Assembly: GCA_037179385.1 (NCBI GenBank)
Contig: CM074187.1
Span: forward strand, 47,092,879-47,156,878
Source of the DNA: Holothuria scabra
Lineage: Eukaryota > Echinodermata > Holothuroidea > Aspidochirotida > Holothuriidae
DNA: 64,000 nt
Reading direction: 5' to 3'
The position numbers and the translations under genes were made by a program. Position 1 is the stretch's first letter. Each line of letters begins with the position of its first letter. Positions 37,925 through 49,375 of the stretch are shown here, piece after piece. The notes beneath the pieces are model-generated. The model saw nothing but the letters and a program-made list of their open reading frames with translations. It did no database searches and was not told where the DNA came from.

Positions 37925-38196
37925 GGGTCAGGGAGCACAGCTTTTTCTAGTCCTCGGCAGTCAGCTGATTACTTCTCTACACAGTGTGCTCCTGATAAAT
38001 GTTCTGAACAACCCAGTGACCACAAGCAGTCCACTGGGCAAGTTAGTAAGTCTCTCCCTGGGCTGCCTCATTAACATCCCCAGTGGACTGCTTGTGGTCA
38101 TTGGGCTGTTCACAATGTTCAGTAGGAGCTCGCACACTGGGTAGAGTATTAATGTGGCGACTGCCTGGGACTAGAAAAAGCTATGCTCCCTAACAT
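37925..38196. mobile_element. Hairpin element with near-palindromic structure
   Basis: The left half (AGGGAGCACAGCTTTTTCTA, CCACAAGCAGTCCACTGGG) is mirrored by the right half (CCCAGTGGACTGCTTGTGG, TAGAAAAAGCTATGCTCCCT). Arms are about 112 bp with a loop of about 40 bp. A small foldback transposon or a replicated hairpin both fit. Confidence 0.75.
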
Positions 38197-38669
38197 ACTG
38201 GTAAGTTGCATACAATGGTAAACCTGGCAGAGAGTGTGGGGAAGGTGAAATAGAGGTGACATTTGCTCCATGTCATTTTGTGATTTCCTGCATCAGAAAT
38301 TTTCAGCATTTTCAGCAAGGGAGGGGACATCCTACCGTCAACTACAACAAAATCAATAGCTTCCTGCCTCATGCCTCCCTGCCCCTTGGTGCCATTGACC
38401 ACAGAAAAGTTCCAGGCAAAAAACTTTCCATCATAAAATGATTCAAGATAACCAGTCAGTGTTTTCTTTTTTATTTTCCTGGCAAAGTTACATTCTTTCT
38501 GATTTGTACAGTCACATCTTGTTCTGTGAATGATCTGTGTCTGAAAAAAATGAAAGAAATCCCCCCCCCCCCCTTACAGGCTTTATAATTTGTTTGGCCA
38601 TGAAGGTTTGGAAAATGGACAGACTTGTTCAGGATACAATTTATATGTCATATGAAGTATGTCAAAAGA

Positions 38670-38812
38670 CAGGGGTGGAAAAAATGTGTATTTCCCAGGA
38701 ATGGAATAAAATTATTTCCCAGGAAGAAAGATTTCTCACCATTCACCCTATCTTTTTATACATGCAGAAAAAGATAATTTCCCTCCAGATGCCAAAATTT
38801 CCCCAGAGGAAG
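38670..38812. mobile_element. hAT-like MITE, family 4 (CAGGGCTGGAAAAA type)
   Basis: Starts CAGGGGTGGAAAAAATGTG and contains TTTCCCAGGA repeats. Related copies in reverse end TTTTTTCCAGCCCTG at 27354 and 46325. The right boundary is uncertain. Confidence 0.55.
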
Positions 38813-41139
38813 CCTCCCTGCTCACAACTTGCAACTTGCAGTTTCAAGGGAAATGTTTGTTGAAGCAAGAGTTACCTTGGTATAACCAACTAGTATCTCA
38901 AAACAGGGAGGTGTTAGGAAGGAGACACAACAGCCCTATCTGCCACACAATAGGTACTTCAAAAATAGTAAATCCCATTCAAGCATCAAACTTTGATTGA
39001 CAGTTCTCTTTGTTCCTATTGTTAAGCCTTGTTGACCTGTCCCATGCTTAAGAGGATTTGCCTCTTTCACACCCCAGTAATCCTGAAACAATTGTCTTTG
39101 TTAAAAGATGATTTGAAATGAGGTTTGTTTCCCACAGGTTTCAAACTCTAATCAAATGTTTTAGCTAAACGACTGTCAATGAAAGCTAAAATAGTTTACT
39201 TTCTTTTTTTTGCAGCGAATTCGATGAGTCATCTGCTATAGGCATTGTTAAAGGCTAAATCATTTTACCCAATTTTTGCAACTTTCCACATAACTCCTCA
39301 ACACACTCGAAATATATATAGCGTTAAAATTCTCCAAAGAAATAAAGAGAATTTACATTTATTAGGACGTATACAGACAAAAGTGTAAAATTTGATATGT
39401 TTTCATGATGGCTGCCAACAAAAAGTTAACGAGATACAACGTAAGGGTGTGTTCTTTCACTGGAATTTGGACAATGTATCACTGATCCTGGTTGGTCTAG
39501 GTATCGAGATAAAATATTTGGGAACAAAAGGAAGATTACTGTCGGCAACAGACATTGCCTCAAAGAGTCAATAGAATGTTGTGTCTCCTTCCTAACACCT
39601 CCCTACTCAAAAGCAGACCAATAGGCTAAGATGCACAAGTATGCCAATTACAGTAATTACACATAGATAGAAGATGTCCTATCCCACCTCATCAATTTTT
39701 CACTCTAAGCTGGCTGCTTCAACTGTCCAACATTATCCAAACAATTAGTGCTATATCAACAGACCAACATGACAAGCACAAAAACCATTCCAGTTGAACT
39801 TGTTTTTCTTTCCTTTGAAAAATCATGTTTGTGTGCTGAGGCAAACTTTGTATGGTTAGGTTAGGGCAATGGGGACATGTTCCAGCTACACAAAAGAGCA
39901 TTCCTCCGTGATTGCTCATAACCATCATCATTTTGTCAAAGTATGATCATTTTAAAGAAAGTAAATAACAGATTGAAGTAGACAATGGTATTATCTTAAG
40001 ACGAGAAATGAATTTTAAGTCAGAAAGGGATAGGATCTTTAAACTGTCCAATCATCAATCAGCAGCAGTCGTTCTATTAATGGACTGGAAGACCTCGCCA
40101 TGAAAACATTAGCTTTGTTTGTCCTCACATCCTGGCATAAAACAGAAACTTTCTGGGGAATAACTGACATATTTGTTGCTCCAGAATTGCAAGGGAAGTC
40201 TCACTACTATATATAGGCAAGCATCAACTTCCTGCAACATCTTCAAATTTGGATGGACTTGCAAATCTGATGTCTTAAATAACAAATTCGTTATTCACCA
40301 CTGACTTAGAGATATCAGTAATTTGTGGTGCAACCCAATTGTGGCATAAAATCCTATATTACCCAAGGAATACAACTTGATTTTGTTTTGTTGGGGACTC
40401 AAAACAATCTGTCACACAAGTCCATGCACAAAAGCATATTGAGCAATATACACAAGGGTCACTTCAGGTTGACCTTAGTCATCCTACGGTAACTGATTGA
40501 GCTGTGTGATTGGATGGTTGGTACGTTGCTCTGCATACCTCTGCATTATTTGAAACTAATATGGCAAACTCATCTGCCTGAACCCATTTGCTTTTTCTGT
40601 ACAGTTGTAAAAAGGCTGAAAGTAAAATCTCATGTTTCTATTTCCATTTTGATAAAAATAAAACTGATATCCCCAAAAGACCACTAATCGCTGCAATCTT
40701 GAGCTACTACAAATACAATTTACAGCATCCATTTAGGTATACGGGGACTAAGAGGACACTTCAGCCAGTAAATTACTCAAATTTTGCTACAGTATATATA
40801 AGTGGGCAGTAAATGAATCTCCACTGAGAACCTCCCTGAAGTATTGGGTAGCCATTAGCAAAGGGTCAAACTGATCCCAGAGTTTCTTTCTTAAAAGAAA
40901 ATGCAGCTTCAAATAGCTTCAAATTCTCTTTTTAATTAATGGCTTGATGAGTTCAATGTCATCCCAAGTGACTTATCAGGAAAGATTTCTTCTGAAATAT
41001 CAGAAATAAATTGAAGAGGACATCTTGACCAACCACGAGAAGTTATTGAATAAAGTTTTACTGTGTAAAGTAAGTACAAAGTGCTGAAAGAATAAAGGTT
41101 ATTTAAATGTTCTCAAACTTTGTCATACTTCTAAAATCC

Positions 41140-42330
41140 CTTTCTTAAAGGCCTATAGTCCTCTCACCTCTAACAATTCCAGTTCTCCTAACCTGCTTAC
41201 TTAAAAGCCCAATTCTCTTACCCCAAACAGTACCAATTCTCCTAACCTTCTTACTGAAACCCCTCCCAGGGTTTCCGTCAGAGGGGGGAAAGGGGGAAAT
41301 TGTCCCCCCCCTCTCCAGAAGAAGGTGGATAAAATCCCCCCCCCCTTTTCATTTCCATAAAAATTAGAAAATTTTCAATATCTTGGTTTCTTACTTGAAA
41401 AGATGACACTTTTGCAGCAATGTTTGAACTTACAAATTCTTACACAAATAAATGGCCTTGAAAACCTTAAAATTGCACCTTACAGGGGCCTTGAAGCAAG
41501 CTTTTGTCCCTCTGAACCCACTCATAACTTTAGCCTAGGACAGCATCAACTTGGACTTGGGGTTTAGCAGTAATAAATCCCCCCCCCTTTTTTGTGTTTC
41601 TGGTGGAATCCCTGCCTCCCACAATTTTCTGAAATTCGTCGTTCATCCAGGTACCATCTCGGTTAATTGCTTCAAGGTGAGAATAGAAAAACTCAATTTA
41701 TATAATCAAAATACTCTTGTTACCGTTCATGCTGTGTAATATAAGCTTTGGTCCTCTGCATTGTTTGAATTAGCTGTCAATCAAAGAGCCGAGCCAATTG
41801 AGAATTTCCGTACCCCTGTACCAAAATTGTAGTTTGGGGTGTGAGGTTTGGCCCTTTAAGCCCCTCCAACAACTGTCTTCAACTACTACTCATCCAGATA
41901 CAATCTCATGCAGTTTATTGCTTCATATACAGGACCCTAATGTGTAATCAAAACAGTTGAAAGGATTGTCCTCTCACCCGAAACTACAAGTTTTGTAATA
42001 GTCCACTGAAATTTTCTATTGGATCAACTCTTTGATTGACAGCTAGTTCAAACAATCCAGAGTACCAAAGCTTGTATTATACAGCATGACCTGAAGTGAG
42101 AGTGACACATGCTTTTCTATACTCACCCTGAAGTAATAAATGAGACTGTGTCTGAATGAGGATCAGTTAGGGGCAATGGTGAGAGGGGCTTTTAAAGTAA
42201 CAACGTTAGGAGAATTGGTTCTGTTTGGGTTGAGAGAAATAGGCCTTTAAAACTTCAAAAGCATTAGATGCTACATAGGTTACGAGAATTGGAAGTGTTT
42301 GGGATTAAAGAGCTGGGCCTTTAACTTTTC
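41140..42330. mobile_element. Nested cluster of 290-bp family copies
   Basis: One copy begins near 41145 (AAAGGCCTATAGTCCTCTCACC), is interrupted by the hAT-like insertion at 41267-41614, and resumes to about 41865 (TCAATCAAAGAGCCGAGCC, GTAGTTTGGGGTGTGAGG). A second, partly inverted set follows at about 41870-42330 (CAACTCTTTGATTGACAGC, GGAGAATTGGTTCTGTTTGG). Confidence 0.6.
41267..41614. mobile_element. hAT-like MITE, family 3, nested in another repeat
   Basis: Begins CAGGGTTTCCGTCAGAGG and ends TTCTGGTGGAATCCCTG, with C/G runs next to both ends. It interrupts a copy of the ~290-bp TIR family, whose sequence continues on both sides (CCAATTCTCCTAACC before, CCTCCCACAATTTTCTGAAA after). Flanks share CCTCC. 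Confidence 0.7.
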
Positions 42331-42409
42331 CAAATTGATAAGTGTAAGTACAAATAAAGTCTCAAATTGGTGAGTCCATATAACAAACATAGTGTGATGT
42401 TTAACAGCA

Positions 42410-42712
42410 TACTCAGCAGGTGAGTGTTCCAATGAGTACGTGTAGAGTACTAATTACGAGTATCAATCTATTAGAGTAGGTACACATTTATTCCCACATG
42501 AATGAATACATGCAGTGCACTAAATTGTGAATAAGGAGCATACTTCATCAACGATAGTGTAAGTTCAAAATTCATTCTCACATAGCTCAGTACATGTAGT
42601 GTACTAAAGTGTGAGCACATAGGTATATTCAATTGATGAGTGTAAGTACGCATTCATTCTCACACAGATGAGTATGTGTAGTGCACTAAACTGTGAGTAT
42701 AAGAACATACTC
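42410..42712. repeat. Minisatellite, ~82-84 bp period, next to a PCBP exon
   Basis: GTGCACTAAATTGTGA (42515), GTGTACTAAAGTGTGA (42599) and GTGCACTAAACTGTGA (42681) recur with spacings of 84 and 82 bp. They are accompanied by CATTCATTCTCACA and GAGTA motifs, with diverged units on the left. Confidence 0.72.
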
Positions 42713-42746
42713 AAAACATAACTAGGAAACAGTTATGAGTCCTTAC

Positions 42747-42863
42747 CTCTTCAAACTTATCAGTGATCATCTTGAAAGCTTTATGAATAGCATCAGGTGA
42801 TCCAGTGACTGTCACAATTCTTTCTGGACATGAACTATCTGAGATGTTTATTTTGGCCTTGCT
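42747..42863 (-). CDS. PCBP: PCBP exon (117 nt), second half of KH1
   Basis: The exon encodes 39 residues starting SKAKINISDSSCPERIV and ending KMITDKFEE. The order INIS, CPERIV, TGSPDAI and KAF is the signature of the beta2-beta3-alphaC part of PCBP KH1 (vertebrate form INISEGNCPERI, then a GPT.AI.KAF.MI segment, from memory). A TTTCCAG acceptor precedes it on the minus strand and a GTAAGG donor follows. The reading frame stays open upstream into the intron, so the exon edges are set by the splice sites and by homology. Both junctions are phase 0, so skipping this exon would keep the frame but destroy KH1. It is the most diagnostic of the three exons. The cysteine-proline-glutamate-arginine motif separates PCBP from hnRNP K. 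A tandem-repeat block ends about 35 bp beyond its donor. Confidence 0.95.
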
Positions 42864-42927
42864 CTGGAAATAAAACAAAAATAAAATAAAATTCACAAAC
42901 TGTTGATATATTATTTACATTCCAGCA

Positions 42928-43119
42928 CAGTGGAATACCCAGGATTGTGTCATGGGGGGTGGGAGGGGGTGGTGTCATGGGGGGAGTGGGCAAGACATGA
43001 GCAAAAAGTCTGAAGATAGAGAGAAAAAAATGCTATTTTAGGTGCTTTTGCATTGCAAGTTTGGGTCATGAAGGGGGGGTTCTAACCCCCCAAACCGTCC
43101 CCATGACTATATGCTGCTG
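42928..43119. mobile_element. hAT-like MITE, family 2, near-perfect TSD
   Basis: 192 bp beginning CAGTGGAATACCCAGGATT and ending TATATGCTGCTG. Flanks TTCCAGCA (42920-42927) and TTCCAACA (43120-43127) differ at one base. The interior matches 23595-23757 (CATGAG..AAAAAGTC, TAGGTGCTTTTGCATTG), allowing for orientation. It lies 65 bp from a PCBP exon acceptor. Confidence 0.78.
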
Positions 43120-43251
43120 TTCCAACACCATATTAATATACTAGTGAAAGGAGTTTCATCAGAGTTGGATTTAAGGGAGTAGGGTTAAAAATGAAAGGCA
43201 TCTTCTTCACTTTTGCTAAATAAAACAATGAGGGTGTATGTCACTGAAATC

Positions 43252-43519
43252 TTAACCCTTTACCATTGTGCTCCGACCGGGGCATATTTGCGCGCCTCGG
43301 GAATGGGCGGAAAAGCGGACGTAGCCCGCCCCGCATCGGCTTCCGTAGGCCATTGACCCCGTGACCTTAAACTATTGTCTCTCTCGCTCTTGTGGCCGAA
43401 TTTTGGAGTAGCTACTCGCAGTTTCGAGCTCCGTGTGAAATGTGTGAAACAGTAAAGATGTGTGACAGCCGAGCTCCCCGCATGTGTCCAAAAGGACCCA
43501 AACAACGGTAAAGGGTTAA
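43252..43519. mobile_element. piggyBac-like MITE, copy 1 (268 bp)
   Basis: Starts TTAACCCTTTACC and ends GGTAAAGGGTTAA, giving TIRs of about 17-18 bp (one mismatch) flanked by or including TTAA, the target site of piggyBac transposases. The interior is GC-rich, in sharp contrast to its surroundings, and is nearly identical to 43615-43881. The minus strand carries an 81-codon open frame beginning MFGSFWTHAGSSAVTH. I read this as chance, not as a transposase. Confidence 0.8.
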
Positions 43520-43614
43520 ACTAAGCCTGTGGAGTGTGTTTACTGCAAAGCTGATGCCACTGTCTCCGCGTGTGTGCACGTAAACCTTTAGCCGAGTGGT
43601 GCAGATATTTTAGC

Positions 43615-43881
43615 TTAACCCTTTACCGTTGTGCTCCGACCGGGGCATATTTGCGTGCCTCGGGATTGGGCAGAAAAGCGGACGTAGCCCGCCTGCATCG
43701 GCTTCCGTAGGCCATTGACCCCGTGACCTTAAACTATTGTCTCTCTCGCTCTTGTGGCCGAATTTTCGGGTAGCTACTCGCAGTTTCGAGCTCCGTGTGA
43801 AATGTGTGAAACAGTAAAGATGTGTGACAGCCGAGCTCCCCGCATGGGTCCAAAAGGACCCAAACAACGGTAAAGGGTTAA
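43615..43881. mobile_element. piggyBac-like MITE, copy 2 (267 bp)
   Basis: Same orientation as copy 1 and separated from it by 95 bp. TIRs TTAACCCTTTACCGTTGT and ACAACGGTAAAGGGTTAA are perfect over 18 bp. A few substitutions and a 1-bp length difference separate the copies, so both are young or recently homogenised. Confidence 0.82.
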
Positions 43882-44004
43882 CACTTTGTATAGTCGCCTG
43901 TGTTATTATTTTCTCAAACTTGACATGGACATAGTTTTCATAGTTTTTTTTTATGGAAAAATTGTTTGGAGAATTATATGTTAGGGGAAATGGTATAAAT
44001 TAAA

Positions 44005-44267
44005 GGTAAAGTGCAGTCCCCAAAAACTTATTTTGAACAAAAAGCTATGTAACACAATTTCCATCTTATTCCTCTTCAAAGTGTCTTTAATTACATTTTA
44101 TGACTTTACTCTTGCATATTCAAGGTAAACCAAGCAGTTATTTTTGGTATATTTTGCATTTGAAGAGAAAAACTATTGTCACATGACTCCCAACAGCCAA
44201 TCATGAAACTGGACAGTCTACTACACTTCTTCAATTTGGGATGACTGCTCCTGCCCTTTAAAGGAAA
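44005..44267. mobile_element. ~260-bp MITE family, reverse copy
   Basis: AAAGGTAAAGTGCAGTCCCC begins and CTGCTCCTGCCCTTTAAAGG ends it. The interior CCTCTTCAAAGTGTCTTTAA and CAGCCAATCATGAAACTGG is the reverse complement of 5290-5585. Confidence 0.68.
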
Positions 44268-44269
44268 AA

Positions 44270-44420
44270 ATTGTTTTGCCTTAATGTTTTATGCACTGTT
44301 TTAAATAAGTATGTATGTAACTTTGTCAAGTCTGTGTTTGTTGCCTTAACAATCTTCTATTTTGTAAAATTGTGCAATGTAATGGAGAAACAAATAAATG
44401 AAATGAAATGTATACATGAT
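44270..44420 (+). repeat. Possible non-LTR retrotransposon 3' end
   Basis: GTAATGGAGAAACAAATAAA is followed by TGAAATGAAATG, a short repeat tail of the kind seen at non-LTR element ends. No coding part is attached. Tentative. Confidence 0.3.
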
Positions 44421-44732
44421 TCCCACTGTTCCCATAATGTACATAAATCACTTCCATGTATACCACTTTACAAACATATTTCCGTAAACACAAATGTATA
44501 AGGGAACATTGAATAATGTATTAGGGGAACTTCAAAATCAACAGAGGGGGACATACATGCTTCATTTTTTCATTTTGCCCAAAAGTATTGGCAGTGTACT
44601 GATTTCCCCCTAACAGGACAGTTAAGAGTAATATATATATTTGTATGTATATGCACAGTGTCCAATATACACGTATAGGTAGTGCCCAAATAAAATGGGG
44701 TTTAACATAGAGGTGTTACCATTTCATGTACA

Positions 44733-45153
44733 GTAAAGCCCAAGTCACACTATAGTGATATCGGATTGGATTATACTATCCCACTTTTGTGAGTTTCAGT
44801 TAAAATCTCCTCCATCCATTGTCGGAAAGAGCCAAAAATTTGCCATGCATTGTAAATATATGATCAGTATGAGAGGACCATGGAAATGAAATGTAAACTA
44901 TTTCTTTCGAGATGTCACATTGACAAATAGCTTTTATCTGACAATGCGTATCTGATAAAAGCCGTCTCTGGATGTGACGTCACGGAATAATTTGTCTAAC
45001 TTAGAATTTCGTAGTCCTGTGATAAAATTCATAAATCTACACAGGTTGGCAATTTTTTTTCCTTCCGACCAAATAAAGAGAAGATACTAATTAAAACTCA
45101 CAAAAATTGGAGCAAAATCCGATCTGATATCCCTGTAGTGTGACCTGGCCTTA
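44733..45153. mobile_element. TIR element, ~420 bp (AAGTCACACTA type)
   Basis: The left end TAAAGCCCAAGTCACACTAT followed by GTGATATCGGAT is mirrored by ATCCGATCTGATATCCCTG and TAGTGTGACCTGGCCTTA. The TIR is about 38 bp with a few mismatches. No coding frame. TAA/TTA flanks would fit a 3-bp target duplication, so a Harbinger-like origin is possible but unproven. Confidence 0.72.
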
Positions 45154-46199
45154 AGTGATGATAGAATTTAGTTAAAACACCACTGCTTGCTTACAGCAAA
45201 ACACCACTTATTTTCTTTTAAACACCTTTGTCTTATGAATGATAATAGCATGGTAAATAATTTCCGTTCCTTCAGCTACCACTGAGATTTGAAAATTACA
45301 GTTTTCTTTTTCTTTTTTTTTTCCGTTCTGGTCCCATAAGCATGGTACGTCAAAAACTTCTCATCTTTGATCTTTATACCTAATTGAGTATGAAGATGTC
45401 TCTCTTCTAGAAGATGAAGACAATTGGCAAACTAACCTCAAGAAATCTCCATCTTTATGAGATGGTCAGGGAGAGATTCGCAAGGTCACTCTCATTTAGC
45501 TAGGAGCAATAGATACATGTAAGGGAAATATGCAGTGTCAGTGACTTCAAAGAAAATTTAGAGAAAGGAGGAATTTAATCCAAAGAAAATCCCTAGCTGC
45601 TCCCTGATTAAACAAACTGCCATCTCTCGGCCGACGGTTCTCTTATCAAGTAGACGTTTCTCCAAGTAAATCACTGATTTAAATTTCAAACGTAAAAAGA
45701 TTCACTTCTGCAGAGTGATTTTTTCCAATAAGTCTGATTAGCTTGGATAAGCATTATCAATTCTGGGACGGAACATTGAATTCAAGAGCAAAAGCAAGGG
45801 TACCAAACCTTCTGTACAGGTGACATTTTTAAGCCTGCAAATTTCAGGTTGCGGTTTAATATGCTACCCTAGGAATTGCGCTTCCCATAGACAAGAAATA
45901 ATACACCTCCAAAAGAGGACTTGATCCGAAGTCTGGCAGACCAGATGAATGTAATGTCAACACACAACAGGAAAAAAGTAGAAAATGCCTATCCTTCTCA
46001 CACCAGATGATTCCAATTCTCCCAACCTATTAACTTGTAGCCCCTCCCACACATTTGCCTAAAATCTCTGCCTTGGGCAACCACAATTTATTGCTCCAGG
46101 AGATATATTCTGGTGAGCATCAAAGACCCTACTGGGTAATCAGAGTATTGGAATGCATGCTGCCACAGTTACCATGTGTGGAAAAACAAATTGAGCATA

Positions 46200-46325
46200 T
46201 ACGGAGGGAAATTTTGGCCTTTTCTTTATGTGAAAAAATGGCAGAACTGTGGGAAATTTTACTTCCTTCCTGCGAAATATCTCTAGTACTCCCTTCTTTG
46301 GAAATAATCATTTTTTCCAGCCCTG
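46200..46325. mobile_element. hAT-like MITE, family 4, reverse copy
   Basis: Ends ATCATTTTTTCCAGCCCTG. The interior GGGAAATTTTACTTCCTTCCTG parallels the copies at 27228 and 31770. The left edge is uncertain. Confidence 0.5.
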
Positions 46326-46477
46326 AGCGTAATATACTAGAGCTAGTTTGCATCTTTTTGCATTTCATGCCAATCAAAGATATGAAAGTAGCAAAGATAT
46401 CAAAATAGTTGACAATTTAGTCCCCCACCCCCAGCAAATGTATCTAATTGTTTAGGGGTGATGAGTATCTGCAGCCT

Positions 46478-46690
46478 TTAAAGGCCTAATACTCTCACCC
46501 CAAACAGTTCCAATTCTCCTTACCTACTTCTTTAAGCCCCATGCTGCCTCCCACAACTGTCTAAAATCCATCCTCATACAGACAATCTCAGTTTCATATT
46601 GCTTTATTATGGGTACACAAGAACCCAATATGTATTTCAAAATATTTTCAGTACAGTATATGCTTTGTAATATAAGTAATAGTATACCTT
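46478..46690. mobile_element. 290-bp TIR MITE family, 3'-truncated copy
   Basis: CTTTAAAGGCCTAATACTCT begins it. CACCCCAAACAGTTCCAATT and CCCACAACTGTCTAAAATCC follow, ending after TGCTTTGTAATATAAG. A related partial stretch lies at about 46010-46150. Confidence 0.65.
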
Positions 46691-47374
46691 GAATCTGCAA
46701 AAGTGTTAGAATATGATACAGTGATGTGAAGACTACAGCAATTTCTAATCACAAGTGCACCTCACTATTTTTGTGAGATTAAGCAGGATTAACTAGGCAC
46801 GCCTGCTATATGACAGCAAAGATAGCAAACATATACCCTGATAAATAACTGACAAAAGTGATGTCTGAACACACAGAAGACCAAATTTACATGAGTATAG
46901 TAGGGGCACGGAGAATACAGTAATCCCTAACATTGTGCCATTTTTCATTCTAGCAGAGGTTCTGAAACAAATGTGGGAACATTTAGCATTTAACTATGAT
47001 CACAAATCAGTGTTCTAATGTAAATTTGAATGCCCTATGGAACAAATTTTGGCAGTTTGTGGTACTGTAACCTTTCCTTTCAACCCTTCACCTGAAATTC
47101 CAGCTTGCCATATTATTCCTCACACATGCTGTATAATATGTAGTCACATCCTAAACAGACGGGATATACTTACTTCTAAACGATTTACACAAACTCCAGA
47201 ATAACAGTGCAATTGAAACATATTTTTGAAAGAAGCAGCTTTCTGGTAACAGACTGTGGTTGCCAAACAGGTTTGAGTCCGACATAGCTGAATTAAATTG
47301 TAAATTAAACTGTAGTATGTAAGCAACTTCCTGGCAGATGCCAGTAGCGCCATGCATTTTTCAGTCATGAATTT

Positions 47375-47431
47375 TGGAAGTAAGAACATTTAAGCCCCGG
47401 GCAACACCCACACAGAATTTTTCCAGCCCTG
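47375..47431. repeat. Family 4 terminal fragment
   Basis: Ends AATTTTTCCAGCCCTG at 47431. Only the terminal ~55 bp resemble the family. Confidence 0.35.
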
Positions 47432-49171
47432 CATAAAGCAAACCATTTAAGAGGTTACAGTACTTGAAGATTTTCGACAAACATATTAATCAAATGAATG
47501 CAACCTTTAATAGACTTGAAACAAATCTTACATTTCACACGATCATATTTTCTACCTTCTGTGAGCCTCTTTGAAATCTCATTGTTACAATTTATGTCAA
47601 AATCAGACTGTTTGAGAACCATGCAATGCAACTTCAGGCCAACATGTCATGAAAATTTTCTGTGGCTGCTTGGGTGTACCATAGTAAATAACTCAATAAG
47701 TCTAGCCAAGACAGACCTAGTTCTTTCTTTACATCCTTGTGCTACTCTTCGATGTAGCAAATTACCTACCTACTTTAGATCCTGTCACAAACTACTGGAG
47801 GTAACCAGTAATTAAGCAACAGAGCTATTAATTGAAATGACAAAAAACATCAGTTTTAAAAATCTTACATCAATGAAACATGACTCATTTTTCACTACAA
47901 AGAAGAAAGAAAGTGCTTTGAACTCCCATAAAACAATTGGTTAAGCCCATAGGGCCATAGTTGCTCTTTCCAATCTACACACAAGTTGCTGAAAATATCA
48001 CACCTGATGTTTTATGATGTAACTACACACCACCGCCACACTGTACTATCCAGGGAGTAACTGTTTCTGCCAAGTACAAAAATCCCAGCCTGTCATGTCT
48101 GACAGTGTGACCAGGTGTCTCTTCTTACTTTTACACATTTTTACGCAATTTTAACACTACCATTTTAACACTCAATCCACAGACATAGGCTATCTGGTAC
48201 TTTGGTACTCTGCTTTTTTAATTAATTACAACTTTGTCACAACTGGCCAATGATGCATTGTCTCTTCATGAACAGCATATCTTCAAGCATAGACTGACCT
48301 TGACATGTTACTTTTCAATATCTTATCTGAGGTGTTCTCACGTGTCTCATTGGAAGAAGGATAGTTGCTCTGTGACCTACTTTTAGGCTGAATTTCTTCC
48401 CTGCAATTTCCCGCTCAGTGTACAAAATAAAATTGACAACATTCCTATACGAAGAGTAGTGGTACTACAGGGGAAAGGGGGCATTTTATAGGGGTTAGAT
48501 TAACTGAAAAATATAAATAACATATCTCTCCTGAGAATTAATTTTTCATCCAGAGATATGCTATTAAACACCTCAGGTGGGCCCTCACCTATAGCGAGGG
48601 GCTCTTTGGGCTTAGTTTCACACTATGCTGAAAAAATTTTTGCTACCCACCAACACTTTCCTTTTCCCATAGCTCTCCTCACCTCCCTTCCCCCTACCTC
48701 TCCCTTCCCCCCCTACCTCTCCCTTCCCCCCTCCCCTTCCTCCCTCTTCAATTTTGACATTTTGGAGATGCTACTGTACAAGACTTTCCCAAAATGAAGT
48801 TTGAATTGTCATTGAAATGATTCTTATTCTCTTTTCACTTGAAAGGAAATGAATATACAAAAGGACACACAGGAACCATCATAAGACTGATAACAAATTC
48901 AATCTCTCCTCCAGATCTAAAGAGTACAATCTTTATACACAAATTGTGGTTTTTCCTTAATTTCACTCTTTGATTTTTTCCAGCAAAAATTCAACCATAT
49001 TTCAAACCTTGTGATTAATGTACCACTTTCACTAATAACCTGTTTACTTCACTTTTAGACAGGCAAGCAAGAAAGAGGACTATAACCAGGCACCCTCTAT
49101 ATGAGGTGATCTGGACCCACGGTGCTATGAGAACAGCTCTGGCTAGGGACTTAGTCTTGCTGGGGTGACAG

Positions 49172-49375
49172 GTAGTTAGATGGGGTTTTACAGTCCAGTT
49201 TCCAACCAATTGGTTCGAGTGGAGCAGGATATGGTCTTTTTTCCAGTTGTGGCTTGCTGAATTGTTTTCTCTACTCCACTGCTTATGCTGAGCACCAAGC
49301 ACATTGGCAGCAGATTCTGTTTTGTAAGTCTTCCGTATGACCCCGCCAGGACTTGAACCCTTCAACCTCGCATCT
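49172..49375 (-). mobile_element. SINE-A, near full length
   Basis: GTAGTTAGATGGGGTTTTAC, CTTATGCTGAGCACCAAGC and CCAGGACTTGAACCCTTCAA (reverse of a B-box-like segment) occur in family order. Confidence 0.7.

Noticed and set aside
38537..38863. 108-codon plus-strand frame as a gene
   Set aside because: It runs through a C-run and a family 4 hAT-like repeat, and similar peptides appear wherever that repeat occurs.
42410..42712. CRISPR-like array
   Set aside because: Units are diverged, have no constant spacer and lie in an animal intron.
43260..43505. GC-rich 81-codon minus-strand frame as a host gene exon
   Set aside because: It lies wholly within a TTAA-flanked inverted-repeat element present twice, with no splice sites or recognised domain.
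46055..46408. 117-codon plus-strand frame as a gene
   Set aside because: It crosses a 290-bp family fragment and a family 4 repeat; no domain.
49015..49365. 116-codon minus-strand frame as a gene
   Set aside because: It overlaps a SINE-A copy and has no homology signal I recognise.
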